From contig NZ_JANTYS010000008.1 in NCBI RefSeq assembly GCF_024808255.1, positions 62,001-126,000 of the forward strand: a stretch of DNA of 64,000 bases. Reading direction: 5' to 3'. Under the pieces are notes generated by a model, which had not been told where the DNA came from, ran no database searches, and saw only the letters and a program-made list of their open reading frames with translations. Of the stretch, positions 41,428 through 50,279 are shown piece by piece (position 1 is the first letter of the stretch; each line of letters begins with the position of its first letter). The position numbers were made by a program, and so were the translations under genes. The stretch comes from Mucilaginibacter dorajii. GTDB taxonomy: Bacteria > Bacteroidota > Bacteroidia > Sphingobacteriales > Sphingobacteriaceae.

Positions 41428-42906
41428 GTGAACGTTGTAGGATTTTTAATTGCATTCATAATACTTATCATTTTGCCTTATGTTGGCTTATGGAAATTGT
41501 TTATAAAAGCCGACCGACTTGGATGGGAGGCCCTGATCCCTTTTTACAACTTTGTTGTGATTATCAAAATAACCGGGCGGCCATTGTGGTGGATCGTTCT
41601 GCTTTTAATTCCGGGAATAAACTTTTTAGTTTTTATGGGGTTGATGGTCGATTTTGCAAAATCGTATGGTAAGTTTACGTTTGCGCAGCATGCAGCAGCT
41701 GTTGCTCTTGAATTTATATATTTTCCAAAATGGGGTTTTGATCCCAATACTCAATATTTAGGCCAATCGGCCAGCCCGGAGTTTAGAGAGAAGTATAAAA
41801 AAATCTTAAAGAAATCTACCGGTCGCGAATGGGCTGATGCCATTATTTTTGCAGTGGTAGCCGCTACGCTAATCCGCACCTTATTTATTGAGGCTTATGT
41901 AATTCCAAGTGCATCGATGGAAAGTTCGTTGCTTATTGGCGATTACCTTTTTGTGAGTAAAGTAAATTATGGTGCACGTATACCGATGACACCGGTCGCT
42001 TTCCCGTTTGCGCACCATACCATGCCTTTGATTAACACCAAAGCTTACTGGGATGGTATCGAACTGCCGTATTACCGTTTACCCGGTCTCAGTGATATTA
42101 AAAAGGGCGACGTAGTAGTATTTAACTACCCTATGGATGCCGATTCGCCTTTGTACAGGCCGGTTGATAAACGCGAAAACTTTATTAAACGCTGCCAGGG
42201 TACGCCGGGCGATACGTTAAGAATTATTAAAGCGCAGGTATCCATCAATGGTAAGCCTTCAATTACGCCGCCAAATGGTGAAATAACCTACCGCGTTAAA
42301 TATGACGGAACGCCCATCAACCCTGATTTAGCTACTGATCTGCACCTGGAAGATATCAATCCGGATAAGGTAAACGAGTTTACAACAAACACTACTGTAA
42401 CATCGGCTAATAAGTTAAAAGGGTTTTCAAATATCAAATCGGTTACACCAGAGTTGAACGCGCCGGGTGTGCCCGATCCATCGTACCCCATTAACCCGGT
42501 AAGATATCCTAATTATAAGATCACCGCGCCGTTTCCTGCCTTTAACTGGAACCAGGATAACTACGGACCTATTGTGGTACCTAAAAAAGGAATGACCGTA
42601 AAGCTGGATAGTTTAACCTTCCCGATATATGGGCGCGCGATAGAGATTTACGAAGGCAATAAAGTACAGGTAGTTGGTAAAGATATTTTGATTAACGGTG
42701 TAAAAACAGATCAATACACCTTTAAACTGAATTACTATTTTATGATGGGCGATAACCGCCACAACTCCGAAGATTCACGTTTCTGGGGCTTTGTTCCCGA
42801 AGATCACATCGTAGGTAAAGCGTTATTCATCTGGATGAGCGTTGATGACAACGCTTCATTCTTTAACAAGATCCGTTGGAGAAGGCTGTTTAATATAATC
42901 AGATAG
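41428..42906 (+). CDS. lepB: Signal peptidase I, second copy with extra N-terminal membrane domain
   Basis: 492 residues, GTG start. The first 115 residues form an added domain with hydrophobic stretches (VVGFLIAFIILIILPYVGLW, WWIVLLLIPGINFLVFMGL) and the phrase FIKADRLGWEALIPFYNFVVI, resembling DUF5684. It then repeats the whole neighbour: AIIFAVVAATLIRTLFIEAYV, Ser in PSASMESSL, Lys in NFIKRCQGTPGD, MGDNRHNSEDSRFWGF. All catalytic residues are kept, so both copies should be active. The two are likely co-transcribed and probably differ in substrate choice. Confidence 0.93.
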   Translation: MNVVGFLIAFIILIILPYVGLWKLFIKADRLGWEALIPFYNFVVIIKITGRPLWWIVLLLIPGINFLVFMGLMVDFAKSYGKFTFAQHAAAVALEFIYFPKWGFDPNTQYLGQSASPEFREKYKKILKKSTGREWADAIIFAVVAATLIRTLFIEAYVIPSASMESSLLIGDYLFVSKVNYGARIPMTPVAFPFAHHTMPLINTKAYWDGIELPYYRLPGLSDIKKGDVVVFNYPMDADSPLYRPVDKRENFIKRCQGTPGDTLRIIKAQVSINGKPSITPPNGEITYRVKYDGTPINPDLATDLHLEDINPDKVNEFTTNTTVTSANKLKGFSNIKSVTPELNAPGVPDPSYPINPVRYPNYKITAPFPAFNWNQDNYGPIVVPKKGMTVKLDSLTFPIYGRAIEIYEGNKVQVVGKDILINGVKTDQYTFKLNYYFMMGDNRHNSEDSRFWGFVPEDHIVGKALFIWMSVDDNASFFNKIRWRRLFNIIR

Positions 42907-42923
42907 TAAATTCTGCATAAAAT

Positions 42924-42963
42924 AAAAACGCCCGGCTATTGAGAAATAGGCGAGCGTTTTTGG
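42924..42963 (+). terminator. Terminator after the lepB pair
   Basis: Stem aaaacgc.cg.ctatt with aatag.cg.gcgtttt, then a T-run, 18 nt past the stop. Confidence 0.8.
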
Positions 42964-42989
42964 TTAAGTTAGCGTAAAGATGAGTGTCT

Positions 42990-43195
42990 GTAAAATTATG
43001 TCATTATAAGGCACGAAGCAATCTCGTAGTTTACAGGGCGAATCTGCAAAGTTCGCGATTGCTTCGTGCCTACCCATGGCAAGTTGTAAATCCCAAACTT
43101 ACGAAGTTTTAAAAACTTCGTAAGTTTTTCGCCGGTTTGTCATTCCACCTTCAGAAATTCGCAAAATTTTACAACTCAGAATGACAGAATTTTAA
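42990..43195. repeat. cattgcgag-type repeat with 33-base palindrome
   Basis: Includes gtcattataaggcacgaagc, cgcgattgcttcgtgcctac and the perfect palindrome 43095-43127 (16-base arms aaacttacgaagtttt around one central base). It ends in ctcagaatgac. Confidence 0.85.
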
Positions 43196-43213
43196 ACAAT
43201 TTGTATGTAGATA

Positions 43214-43750
43214 TTACTCCTCATCCAATTCTCTCAAAAACTCCAATCCTTCTTCCCATTCCCCTAAATTTGATGCACCATTAATATGCCCTGCATCGCC
43301 AATATTGATGAGCTTACTGCCCCATGCATTCGCAAACTGTTCGGCACGTTGCGGGCTTACATAGAAGTCGTTAGTACTCATTACGGCGATAGTTTTAAAG
43401 GGTAGCTTGTTGAGCAGCATGGGGGCAAAGCCGGTTGTTCCAGGCGGGTAGCTTGGTGCTTCTGTATCGCTTGGTGCAACTAAGAGGGCGGCTTTGATAG
43501 CTACGTTATATTCCTTTGCCCAATAAGCTATGGTTGAGCAGGCCAGGCTGTGACCAACCAGTATCACATCTGCAGGGTTATGAGTATCTAAATAGCTTTG
43601 CAGCGTGGTGATCCAATCGGCACAAACAGGCGTTTCCCAATCCTGCTGCTCAATACGGGTAAAGCCAAAACGCTTTTCCCAAAGTGACTGCCAATGCTCT
43701 GGTCCGGAATTGCCCAGCCCCGGAATGATAAAAATGGTTGATTTAAACAC
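43214..43750 (-). CDS. RBBP9/YdeN-type alpha/beta hydrolase
   Basis: 178 residues. FIIPGLGNSGPEHWQSLWE at the start and the nucleophile elbow VGHSLACSTIAYW (Ser), a later Asp in STNDFYVSP and His in GDAGHINGASNLGEW make a complete triad of the small YdeN/RBBP9 serine-hydrolase family. Substrate unknown. The start is GTG at 43750, which lies in the first word of a short-word array (reverse complement of cacgatttt). No ATG alternative exists before the first strand. Confidence 0.85.
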   Translation of the reverse strand: MFKSTIFIIPGLGNSGPEHWQSLWEKRFGFTRIEQQDWETPVCADWITTLQSYLDTHNPADVILVGHSLACSTIAYWAKEYNVAIKAALLVAPSDTEAPSYPPGTTGFAPMLLNKLPFKTIAVMSTNDFYVSPQRAEQFANAWGSKLINIGDAGHINGASNLGEWEEGLEFLRELDEE

Positions 43751-43782
43751 GATTTTAAGATTTTAAAGGATTAACAGGATTT
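43749..43782. repeat. Short-word array giving a GTG start
   Basis: Words cacgatttt, aagatttt, aaaggatt and aacaggatt. The first contains the GTG start codon (on the minus strand) of the hydrolase gene. Related words lie at 44273-44310. Confidence 0.7.
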
Positions 43783-43808
43783 CTTTAACTTATACCTTTG
43801 TTCCAATT

Positions 43809-43832
43809 CCTCCTTCAGGGGGTTAGGGGGCT
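43809..43832 (+). repeat. GGCT-tailed stem-loop at the end of the SRPBCC gene
   Basis: Stem cctcc.ttca.gggggt, tail ttagggggct. Reversed, the tail gives Glu-Ala-Pro and the TAA of the gene at 43823. Confidence 0.75.
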
Positions 43833-44275
43833 TCCGCAGCTTGTTTGATTACTTCGTTTCGTTGTTCCAATAACCTCCGCATATAGTTTTTCAGAAATAG
43901 AAAATCAGCTATAAGTCCTAAAAAACCTAAGGGGGCATCAAACGTAAAAACATCTTTCATGAGGGTTTGATTGCCAATGGCATAAAAATAATGCTCGTGC
44001 CTGAAGGCTTTGAAAGCACCTTCAACCATTTCGTCGGTGAAGTAGCTGGGGTACTCCATTTCGGTAACCTTTGAGGTGAGCGTTTGCCGGATACCAAAGT
44101 GTTTAGCCCGCCAGGTAACGCTTTCGCCAAGTTCAATGAGGCCGCTAACGCGACCGCCCACCGCAGTTTCGCCACTCTGTTGCATCGAATTCACATGCAT
44201 ATCAATACTCCTTGCCAGATCGAAGCATTTGGCTATTGGCGCGTTGATATGGGTAGCAAGTTCGATGATGGACAC
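43823..44275 (-). CDS. SRPBCC (START-like) family protein
   Basis: 150 residues. MSIIELATHINAPIAKCFDLARSIDMHV is the first strand and helix of the Bet v1-like helix-grip fold. YFTDEMVEGAFKAFRHEHYF and LMKDVFTFDAPLGFLG complete it. Close relatives appear as cyclase/dehydrase-like ligand carriers; ligand unknown. The GTG start at 44275 falls in a short-word array, and the last three residues come from a GGCT-type stem-loop. Thus both ends of the gene are repeat-derived. Confidence 0.8.
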   Translation of the reverse strand: MSIIELATHINAPIAKCFDLARSIDMHVNSMQQSGETAVGGRVSGLIELGESVTWRAKHFGIRQTLTSKVTEMEYPSYFTDEMVEGAFKAFRHEHYFYAIGNQTLMKDVFTFDAPLGFLGLIADFLFLKNYMRRLLEQRNEVIKQAAEAP

Positions 44276-44399
44276 GATTTTTAGGATTATATAAGATTTA
44301 TACGATTTTAAGCATTTGGTTTAAATAATAATGGGATTTTTTTGATGAAAATATGCATCAAAAAAATCCTATTAATCCTACAAAATCTATTAATCGTGT
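44273..44399. repeat. Inverted pair of short-word arrays between SRPBCC and asnS
   Basis: Left arm 44273-44312: cacgattttt, aggattata, taagattta, tacgatttta. Right arm 44361-44399: aatcctatt, aatcctaca, aaatctatt, aatcgtg, the complementary words. The left arm supplies the GTG of the SRPBCC gene. The right arm touches the asnS stop. Confidence 0.8.
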
Positions 44400-45836
44400 T
44401 TAAAATTCCGCGTTCTTCGGAAACCTTGGGAAAGGGATCACGTCGCGGATGTTGCTCATGCCGGTAACAAATAACACCAGGCGCTCAAAGCCTAAGCCAA
44501 AACCCGAGTGTACACAGGTGCCGAAACGGCGGGTGTCCAGGTACCACCACAGCTCATCTTTAGGGATGCCCAATTCATCCATCCGTACTTCCAGTTTATC
44601 CAAACGCTCTTCGCGTTGCGAGCCGCCTACAATTTCGCCAATGCCCGGAAAAAGGATATCCATAGCGGCAACTGTTTTGCCATCGTCATTCTGGCGCATA
44701 TAAAACGATTTGATCTCTTTAGGATAATCGGTTAGGATCACCGGCTTTTTAAAGTGTTTCTCTACCAAATAACGCTCGTGCTCGCTTTGCAGGTCGGTTC
44801 CCCATCCTTCAATCAGATACTGAAACTTTTTCTTCTTATTCGGTGTCGATTCTTTTAATATTTCAATGGCCTCTGTATAAGTAAGGCGCTCAAAGTTGTT
44901 ATCTAAACAAAACTGCAGCTTTTCAAGCAGGGTCATTTCAGATCGCTCGTTCTGGGGTTTTTGTTTTTCTTCTTCCTGCAGGCGCTGGCTTAAAAACTCA
45001 ATATCCTCCGGGCATTTATCCAACGCGTACCTGATCACGTATTTCAGCATGTCCTCGGCAAGGTCCATGTTATCGGCCAGATCGTTAAAGGCAACTTCCG
45101 GCTCAATCATCCAAAACTCTGCTAAGTGGCGGGTAGTGTTTGAGTTTTCGGCACGGAATGTTGGTCCGAAGGTGTAGATATCACTTAAGGCCATTGCACC
45201 AAGCTCGCCTTCTAACTGGCCGGATACTGTTAAGTTGGTTGATTTACCAAAAAAGTCCTGTTTGTAATCAACCTCGCCGGTATCGGTTTTGGGGATGTTG
45301 TTAAGATCGAAGTTGGTTACGTGAAATGCCTCACCCGCGCCTTCGGCATCAGATTGTGTGATAACCGGTGTGTGCAAATAAACAAAACCACGTTCCTGAA
45401 AAAACTGGTGTACTGCGAATGCCAGGCTGTTCCTTAGGCGAAATATCGACCCAAAAGTACTGGTACGGAAACGCAGATGCGCATTTTCCCTTAAAAACTC
45501 CAAACTGTGTTTTTTAGGCTGGATTGGGTATTTTTCAGGATCGCTATCGCCAAGGATCTCAATATCGGTAGCAACAACCTCTACCGTTTGACCTTTACCT
45601 AAAGAGGCGATTAGTTTACCCTGCACGCTAAGTGCCGCGCCAACAGTGATGCGTTTAAGCAGGGCAGGATCGGTATTTTCAAAATCGACAACGATTTGGA
45701 TGTTATTATTAGTTGAGCCATCATTCAAAGCAATAAAACGATTTGACCGGAAGGCGCGAACCCATCCTTTAACTGTTACATCAATTTCCGTTTGCTGGCT
45801 TTGCAGCAATGCTTTGATCTTTGTGCGCTGACTCAT
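44400..45836 (-). CDS. asnS: Asparaginyl-tRNA synthetase
   Basis: 478 residues, class II. N-terminal OB fold ([22 protein letters not shown]) that binds the anticodon, then motif 1 ([17 protein letters not shown]), motif 2 ([27 protein letters not shown]) and motif 3 ([15 protein letters not shown]). The residues before motif 3 fit AsnRS rather than AspRS. It charges tRNA-Asn directly. It is monocistronic, with a TATTTTTG box on the minus strand about 40 nt before the ATG. Confidence 0.96.
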   Translation of the reverse strand: MSQRTKIKALLQSQQTEIDVTVKGWVRAFRSNRFIALNDGSTNNNIQIVVDFENTDPALLKRITVGAALSVQGKLIASLGKGQTVEVVATDIEILGDSDPEKYPIQPKKHSLEFLRENAHLRFRTSTFGSIFRLRNSLAFAVHQFFQERGFVYLHTPVITQSDAEGAGEAFHVTNFDLNNIPKTDTGEVDYKQDFFGKSTNLTVSGQLEGELGAMALSDIYTFGPTFRAENSNTTRHLAEFWMIEPEVAFNDLADNMDLAEDMLKYVIRYALDKCPEDIEFLSQRLQEEEKQKPQNERSEMTLLEKLQFCLDNNFERLTYTEAIEILKESTPNKKKKFQYLIEGWGTDLQSEHERYLVEKHFKKPVILTDYPKEIKSFYMRQNDDGKTVAAMDILFPGIGEIVGGSQREERLDKLEVRMDELGIPKDELWWYLDTRRFGTCVHSGFGLGFERLVLFVTGMSNIRDVIPFPRFPKNAEF

Positions 45837-45967
45837 AATGTGTAATTATGTATAAAAATGTATAAATTTTGAGTGGCAAAAATACAATTATTTCTGTAAC
45901 CGTACTTTGATTTGGCTGCTATTTGGACACCTTTTCATTAAGTTTGCGCCTTATATTAATTGTAGTA

Positions 45968-46837
45968 ATGAACCCCAAACTGAGCCTGGTCATTGGCATT
46001 TTGTGTATTTCCTTTTCGCCAATATTTGTAAAGCTTGCCGGGGTATCGCCCATAGGCTGCGCGTTTTACCGGGTGTTTTTTGCCTGGCTTTGCCTGCTGC
46101 CATACTGCATTATAAAAAAGAAGTTTAAGGTTGAGCGTAAGCAACTGATCATCGCTATTACAGCCGGGATCATTTTCGCATCAGATGTGGCAGTTTGGAA
46201 CCTGTCGCTGTTAAAGATCAGCGCTACGGTATCAACCCTGATAGCTAACCTGGCCCCGGTTTGGGTAGGTTTGTTCAGCTTTATACTTTTCAAGAAAAGC
46301 GGCGGCGTGCTGTTTTGGATAGGTACGGCAATAGCCATTTTGGGTATGATAGTACTGGTAGGCTATCAGCATATATTACACCTGGAACTTAATGCCGGCA
46401 TCCTTTTAGCCGTATTAGCCAGCCTGTTTTATGCCAGCTACATTATGGTAACTAAAAACATAATGGCGGGTATTGATGTATTCACTTTTATGTTTTACAG
46501 CATGTTAGGTTCAAGCGTTTTCCTGCTGATTGTAAACAGTTTTGTAGGCGCCAGTATCATGCATTTTTCGTTAAAAGTTTGGCTTTGCTTTTTAGGCATG
46601 GGTATCATATGCCAGTTGGCAGGTTGGCTTACCATCAACTACTCGTTACGCTACCTGGAATCGACCAAAGTGGCTATTACTTTACTGAGCCAAACGGTTT
46701 TCGCAGCCATACTTGCTGCCATTTTGCTGAATGAAAAATTAGAATTTAATGAAATTGCGGGTAGCGTAATTGTGCTTGGCGGCATAGCCGTAACATTTTT
46801 AAAGCCACGCAATCAACCAAATAAAGTTGTATCTTAA
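45968..46837 (+). CDS. EamA/DMT-family metabolite exporter
   Basis: 289 residues from the ATG at 45968; the in-frame TTG upstream would add a poorly conserved stretch before the first helix. Ten hydrophobic segments arranged as two EamA repeats: SLVIGILCISFSPIFVKLAGVSPIGCAFYR in the first, AKLGAVLASLFYASY-like and SLRYLESTKVAITLLSQTVFAAILAAILLNEKL in the second. Drug/metabolite transporters of this family export amino acids or related small molecules. Substrate unknown. Confidence 0.85.
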   Translation: MNPKLSLVIGILCISFSPIFVKLAGVSPIGCAFYRVFFAWLCLLPYCIIKKKFKVERKQLIIAITAGIIFASDVAVWNLSLLKISATVSTLIANLAPVWVGLFSFILFKKSGGVLFWIGTAIAILGMIVLVGYQHILHLELNAGILLAVLASLFYASYIMVTKNIMAGIDVFTFMFYSMLGSSVFLLIVNSFVGASIMHFSLKVWLCFLGMGIICQLAGWLTINYSLRYLESTKVAITLLSQTVFAAILAAILLNEKLEFNEIAGSVIVLGGIAVTFLKPRNQPNKVVS

Positions 46838-46868
46838 CGTTTGTTAATCATCGTTTGATGATTTGCCC

Positions 46869-46876
46869 TACATTTG
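46869..46876 (+). promoter_or_regulatory. -7 box upstream of dnaG
   Basis: TACATTTG ends 10 nt before the ATG at 46887, so the leader should be only a few bases. It overlaps the longer TTG-started reading, which is therefore rejected. Confidence 0.5.
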
Positions 46877-46886
46877 CATTCAGCTT

Positions 46887-48824
46887 ATGATCATAAAATC
46901 CACTATCGACCGTATTATGGAAGCCACCGACATTGTGGAGGTGATAGGGGAGTTTGTGCAGTTAAAAAAACGTGGTGCAAACTATGTGGGCTTATCGCCG
47001 TTTGCCAATGAGCGTACACCATCGTTCACGGTATCGCCGGCAAAAGGCATCTTCAAAGATTTTTCTACAGGTAAGGGTGGTTCGGCAGTAACGTTTTTGA
47101 TGGAACTGGAAAAATTCAGCTACCCCGAGGCGCTCAAATGGCTGGCCAAAAAATACGGCATCGAGGTTGAAGAAACGGTAGAAGCCCCCGAAAACAGGGA
47201 AGAAGAGCTTCGTCGCGAAAGCCTCATGATTGTAACGGCCTATGCTGCCAAATTTTTCCATGAAAGTTTATTAGATACCGACGAAGGTAAAAGCATAGGC
47301 CTAAGCTATTTTAAAGAGCGCGGTTTTAGTACCGAGATCATTAAAAAATTTGAGTTAGGCTACTCGCCCGATCAATGGGAGGCCTTTACCAGCAGCGCGC
47401 TTAAAGAAGGTTACAAAGAACAGTTTTTGACAGAAAGCGGACTTTCTGTTAAGCGCGACAACGGTAATTTGTATGACCGTTACCGTGGCAGGGTAATGTT
47501 CCCAATCCATAATTTTACCGGCAGGATCATCGCTTTTGGTGGCCGCACGCTTAAAAAAGACAAGAACGTCCCCAAATATGTAAACTCGCCCGAGAGCGAT
47601 ATTTACCATAAATCGAACGTGCTTTACGGGCTTTATTTTGCCAAGAAGGCCATTCGTGAAGACGATAATTGCTACCTGGTTGAGGGGTATGCCGACGTAC
47701 TTTCGGTAGTACAGGCCGGTATCGAAAATGTGGTGGCCTCATCTGGTACATCGTTAACAGTAGAGCAGATTAAACTCATCAGCAGGTTTACCAAAAACAT
47801 TACCATTTTATATGATGGGGATGCGGCTGGAATCAAGGCTTCGCTTCGCGGGCTGGATATGATCCTGGAGGAAGGGCTTAATGTAAAAGTGGTTTCTTTC
47901 CCCGAGGGACATGATCCCGATTCCTACGTACGCAGCGTAGGCACTGCCGCTTTCAAAAAACACATCGACGAAAATAAAAAGGACTTTATCCTTTTTAAAG
48001 CCAACACACTTTTAAAAGATGTTGGTAACGACCCGATAAAAAAGGCGGGTATCATCCGCGAAATTGTGGAGAGTATTGCCAAGATCCCGGATTCGATAAA
48101 GGCCTCTGTTTTTATTAAGGAGTGTAGCTTTTTACTGCAGATTGATGAGCGCGCTTTATTATCCGAACTTAATAAAATGCGCCAGGCCAAGGCCAAAAAA
48201 GATGGGCAGCAACAATCATCGGCATCAAGATATGCGGAGATGCCTGATGAGCCTCACTTTTTTGACGAACCGGTAATTATACCCGAACCAGCCAAAGAGG
48301 AGAGTTTTCAGGAAAAAGAGATCATTCGTTTGCTGTTGTTATACGGCAGCAAGATGATTGACTGGGACGGTATTGCCAATACTTATATTGGTCCGTTCAT
48401 CATAGCGGAACTGGGCGATGTTACCTTTGAGCATGCTGTATGCAAAATGTTTGTTGAACTTTATCGTGCAGAGGTAGAAAATGGCGTACTGCCAGAAGAT
48501 AGCCACTTTATTCATCACCCGGATAAGGGTATTGTTGATATTACGGTAGATCTGTTAACCTCTAAATATACGCTGAGCGATAACTGGATGGATATGCATG
48601 GCATCATGATTCATGATGAAACGTCAAATATGAAAGCTACTATTCTTGGCGCTATCTTTCACCTTAAAAAACATAAGGTAGAAAAGATACTGGAGGGGCT
48701 TAGAACGGAGTTGAAAAATGCTGACAACCAAGCCGACCAGGAAATTTTGCTTGATAAATATATACGCATGAAAAAGGTTGAAAAAAGTATCTCCGACTTT
48801 TTGGGCTCGGTAATTATCAAATAA
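46887..48824 (+). CDS. dnaG: DNA primase DnaG lacking zinc ligands
   Basis: 645 residues. Primase makes RNA primers for replication. The zinc-binding domain fold is recognisable (GANYVGLSPFANERTPSF, KGIFKDFSTGKGGSAV), but the four ligands Cys, His, Cys, Cys are Ser37, Ala40, Asp58 and Thr61. The catalytic core is intact: GRVMFPIHN, FGGRTL, TOPRIM acidic residues in YLVEGYADVLSV and ILYDGDAAGIKASLR, and GHDPDSYV. A C-terminal helicase-binding region follows after about residue 450. The start is ATG 46887. The stop overlaps the next start by one base. Confidence 0.93.
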   Translation: MIIKSTIDRIMEATDIVEVIGEFVQLKKRGANYVGLSPFANERTPSFTVSPAKGIFKDFSTGKGGSAVTFLMELEKFSYPEALKWLAKKYGIEVEETVEAPENREEELRRESLMIVTAYAAKFFHESLLDTDEGKSIGLSYFKERGFSTEIIKKFELGYSPDQWEAFTSSALKEGYKEQFLTESGLSVKRDNGNLYDRYRGRVMFPIHNFTGRIIAFGGRTLKKDKNVPKYVNSPESDIYHKSNVLYGLYFAKKAIREDDNCYLVEGYADVLSVVQAGIENVVASSGTSLTVEQIKLISRFTKNITILYDGDAAGIKASLRGLDMILEEGLNVKVVSFPEGHDPDSYVRSVGTAAFKKHIDENKKDFILFKANTLLKDVGNDPIKKAGIIREIVESIAKIPDSIKASVFIKECSFLLQIDERALLSELNKMRQAKAKKDGQQQSSASRYAEMPDEPHFFDEPVIIPEPAKEESFQEKEIIRLLLLYGSKMIDWDGIANTYIGPFIIAELGDVTFEHAVCKMFVELYRAEVENGVLPEDSHFIHHPDKGIVDITVDLLTSKYTLSDNWMDMHGIMIHDETSNMKATILGAIFHLKKHKVEKILEGLRTELKNADNQADQEILLDKYIRMKKVEKSISDFLGSVIIK

Positions 48825-49192
48825 TGGCCCAACACCTTGATCTTGGTCGCGCGGGCGAAGCTTTAGCCAAAACGCACCTGGAAAATTCCGGTTATGAAAT
48901 ATTGGACGAGAACTGGACGTACGGTAAGGCCGAGATAGATTTGATTGCCTATAAAGGCCGGGTGATTATATTTATCGAAGTAAAAACGCGTACCGGCACC
49001 GGCTTTGGCATGCCCGAAGATTTTGTAGATGCCCGCAAACAAAAATTACTCGCAAACGCGGCAGATGAATATATTTACCTCATGAATCACCAGGGCGATG
49101 TACGGTTTGATATTATTGCCATTTTGTTTGATAAAGAAAAAAACTACACACTAAACCATATAGAAGATGCGTTTTGGCCGACAGGAACTTAA
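48824..49192 (+). CDS. YraN/UPF0102 nuclease-like protein
   Basis: 122 residues. GEALAKTHLENSGYEILDENW, GKAEIDLIAYKGRVIIFIEVKTR and AADEYIYL fit UPF0102 (YraN). This family has a restriction-endonuclease-like core, with Glu, Asp and the ExK motif present here. Physiological role unsettled. It starts on the last base of dnaG and is translated with it. Confidence 0.9.
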   Translation: MAQHLDLGRAGEALAKTHLENSGYEILDENWTYGKAEIDLIAYKGRVIIFIEVKTRTGTGFGMPEDFVDARKQKLLANAADEYIYLMNHQGDVRFDIIAILFDKEKNYTLNHIEDAFWPTGT

Positions 49193-49199
49193 GTTAACC

Positions 49200-50279
49200 A
49201 TGAACAATAAAATAAAGATCTTTTTTGCAGCCGGCTTATTACTGGCATTTGGCTGTAATGGTTGTAAGCAAAAAACAACAGCAGGCGCTGCCGATTATAC
49301 CATAAGCCCGGAAGCGGGTACTACCTACAAAGCCGGCGATGTGGTAAAAATAAAAGTAGCTTTGCCTGCTGATGCGAAACCAGATTCGGTTGTATACATG
49401 ATGGAGTCTACCCGCATTGGATCATCAAAAGATACTGCCGGCATCAGCTTAAATACCGATACTGTTCCCCTGGGGATTAAAATACTCATGGCTAAGGTTT
49501 ACGAGGGCGGCAAAAGCCAGGATGTTACCACCAATATTTTACTCCTTGCAGGCAAAGCCCCCGAAGAATATACTTATAAGGTTGAAAAAACATTTCCGCA
49601 CGATACCAGCGCCTATACTGAAGGTTTGCAATACATTGATGGCGTGTTGTATGAAAGTACCGGCGAACCCGGCCATTCAACTATCCGCAAAGTGGATTTG
49701 CAAACCGGCAAAGTATTGGTGCAAACCAAATTGGAAGACAAATACTTTGGCGAAGGTTTATCAGTAATTGGCGATAAGGTGGTGCAAATGACCTATCGCG
49801 AAAAAACAGGCTTTGTGTATGATAAAAACACGCTTAAGCTGTTAAAAACATTCCCCAATAACGTGGGCGTTGAAGGCTGGGGTATGTGTTTCGACGGTAA
49901 AAAGCTTTACCTGGATGATAGTACCAACCGCATCTGGTTCCTGGATAAAGATACTTACCAGCAAACTGGCTACATCGATGTTTGCGACGATAAAAAACAA
50001 ATAGACTCGGTAAACGAGCTGGAATACATAGATGGCAAGTTATACGCCAATGTTTATCAAACGGACGATATCCTGGTGATCAACCCTAAAACCGGTGCCG
50101 TAGAGCAAAGAATAGACATGAAAAACCTATACCCCGAATCTGAAAGACCAGCTGGTCGCGATTGGGGCAATAACGTATTAAACGGGATAGCCTATGATGC
50201 CGCTACCAAGCGCATCTTTGTAACCGGCAAAAAATGGCCTAAAATGTACCAGGTGAAGTTTAGCCCCCTAATCCCCTGA
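49200..50279 (+). CDS. Glutaminyl-peptide cyclotransferase lipoprotein
   Basis: 359 residues from ATG 49200. Lipoprotein signal LLLAFGCNGC. A short Ig-like segment precedes the five-bladed propeller of glutamine cyclotransferase (PF05096, from memory): KTFPHDTSAYTEGLQYIDGVLYESTG, GWGMCFDGKKLYLDDSTNRIWFLD, VNELEYIDGKLYANVY, LNGIAYDAATKRIFVTGKKWP. Related proteins convert N-terminal Gln to pyroglutamate in the periplasm, a step known to protect exported Bacteroidetes proteins after signal cleavage. The last four residues SPLIP-stop come from a GGCT-type stem-loop. Confidence 0.88.
   Translation: MNNKIKIFFAAGLLLAFGCNGCKQKTTAGAADYTISPEAGTTYKAGDVVKIKVALPADAKPDSVVYMMESTRIGSSKDTAGISLNTDTVPLGIKILMAKVYEGGKSQDVTTNILLLAGKAPEEYTYKVEKTFPHDTSAYTEGLQYIDGVLYESTGEPGHSTIRKVDLQTGKVLVQTKLEDKYFGEGLSVIGDKVVQMTYREKTGFVYDKNTLKLLKTFPNNVGVEGWGMCFDGKKLYLDDSTNRIWFLDKDTYQQTGYIDVCDDKKQIDSVNELEYIDGKLYANVYQTDDILVINPKTGAVEQRIDMKNLYPESERPAGRDWGNNVLNGIAYDAATKRIFVTGKKWPKMYQVKFSPLIP

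Noticed and set aside
46863..46886. TTG-started extension of dnaG
   Set aside because: It overlaps the TACATTTG promoter box, and family alignment begins at the ATG at 46887.
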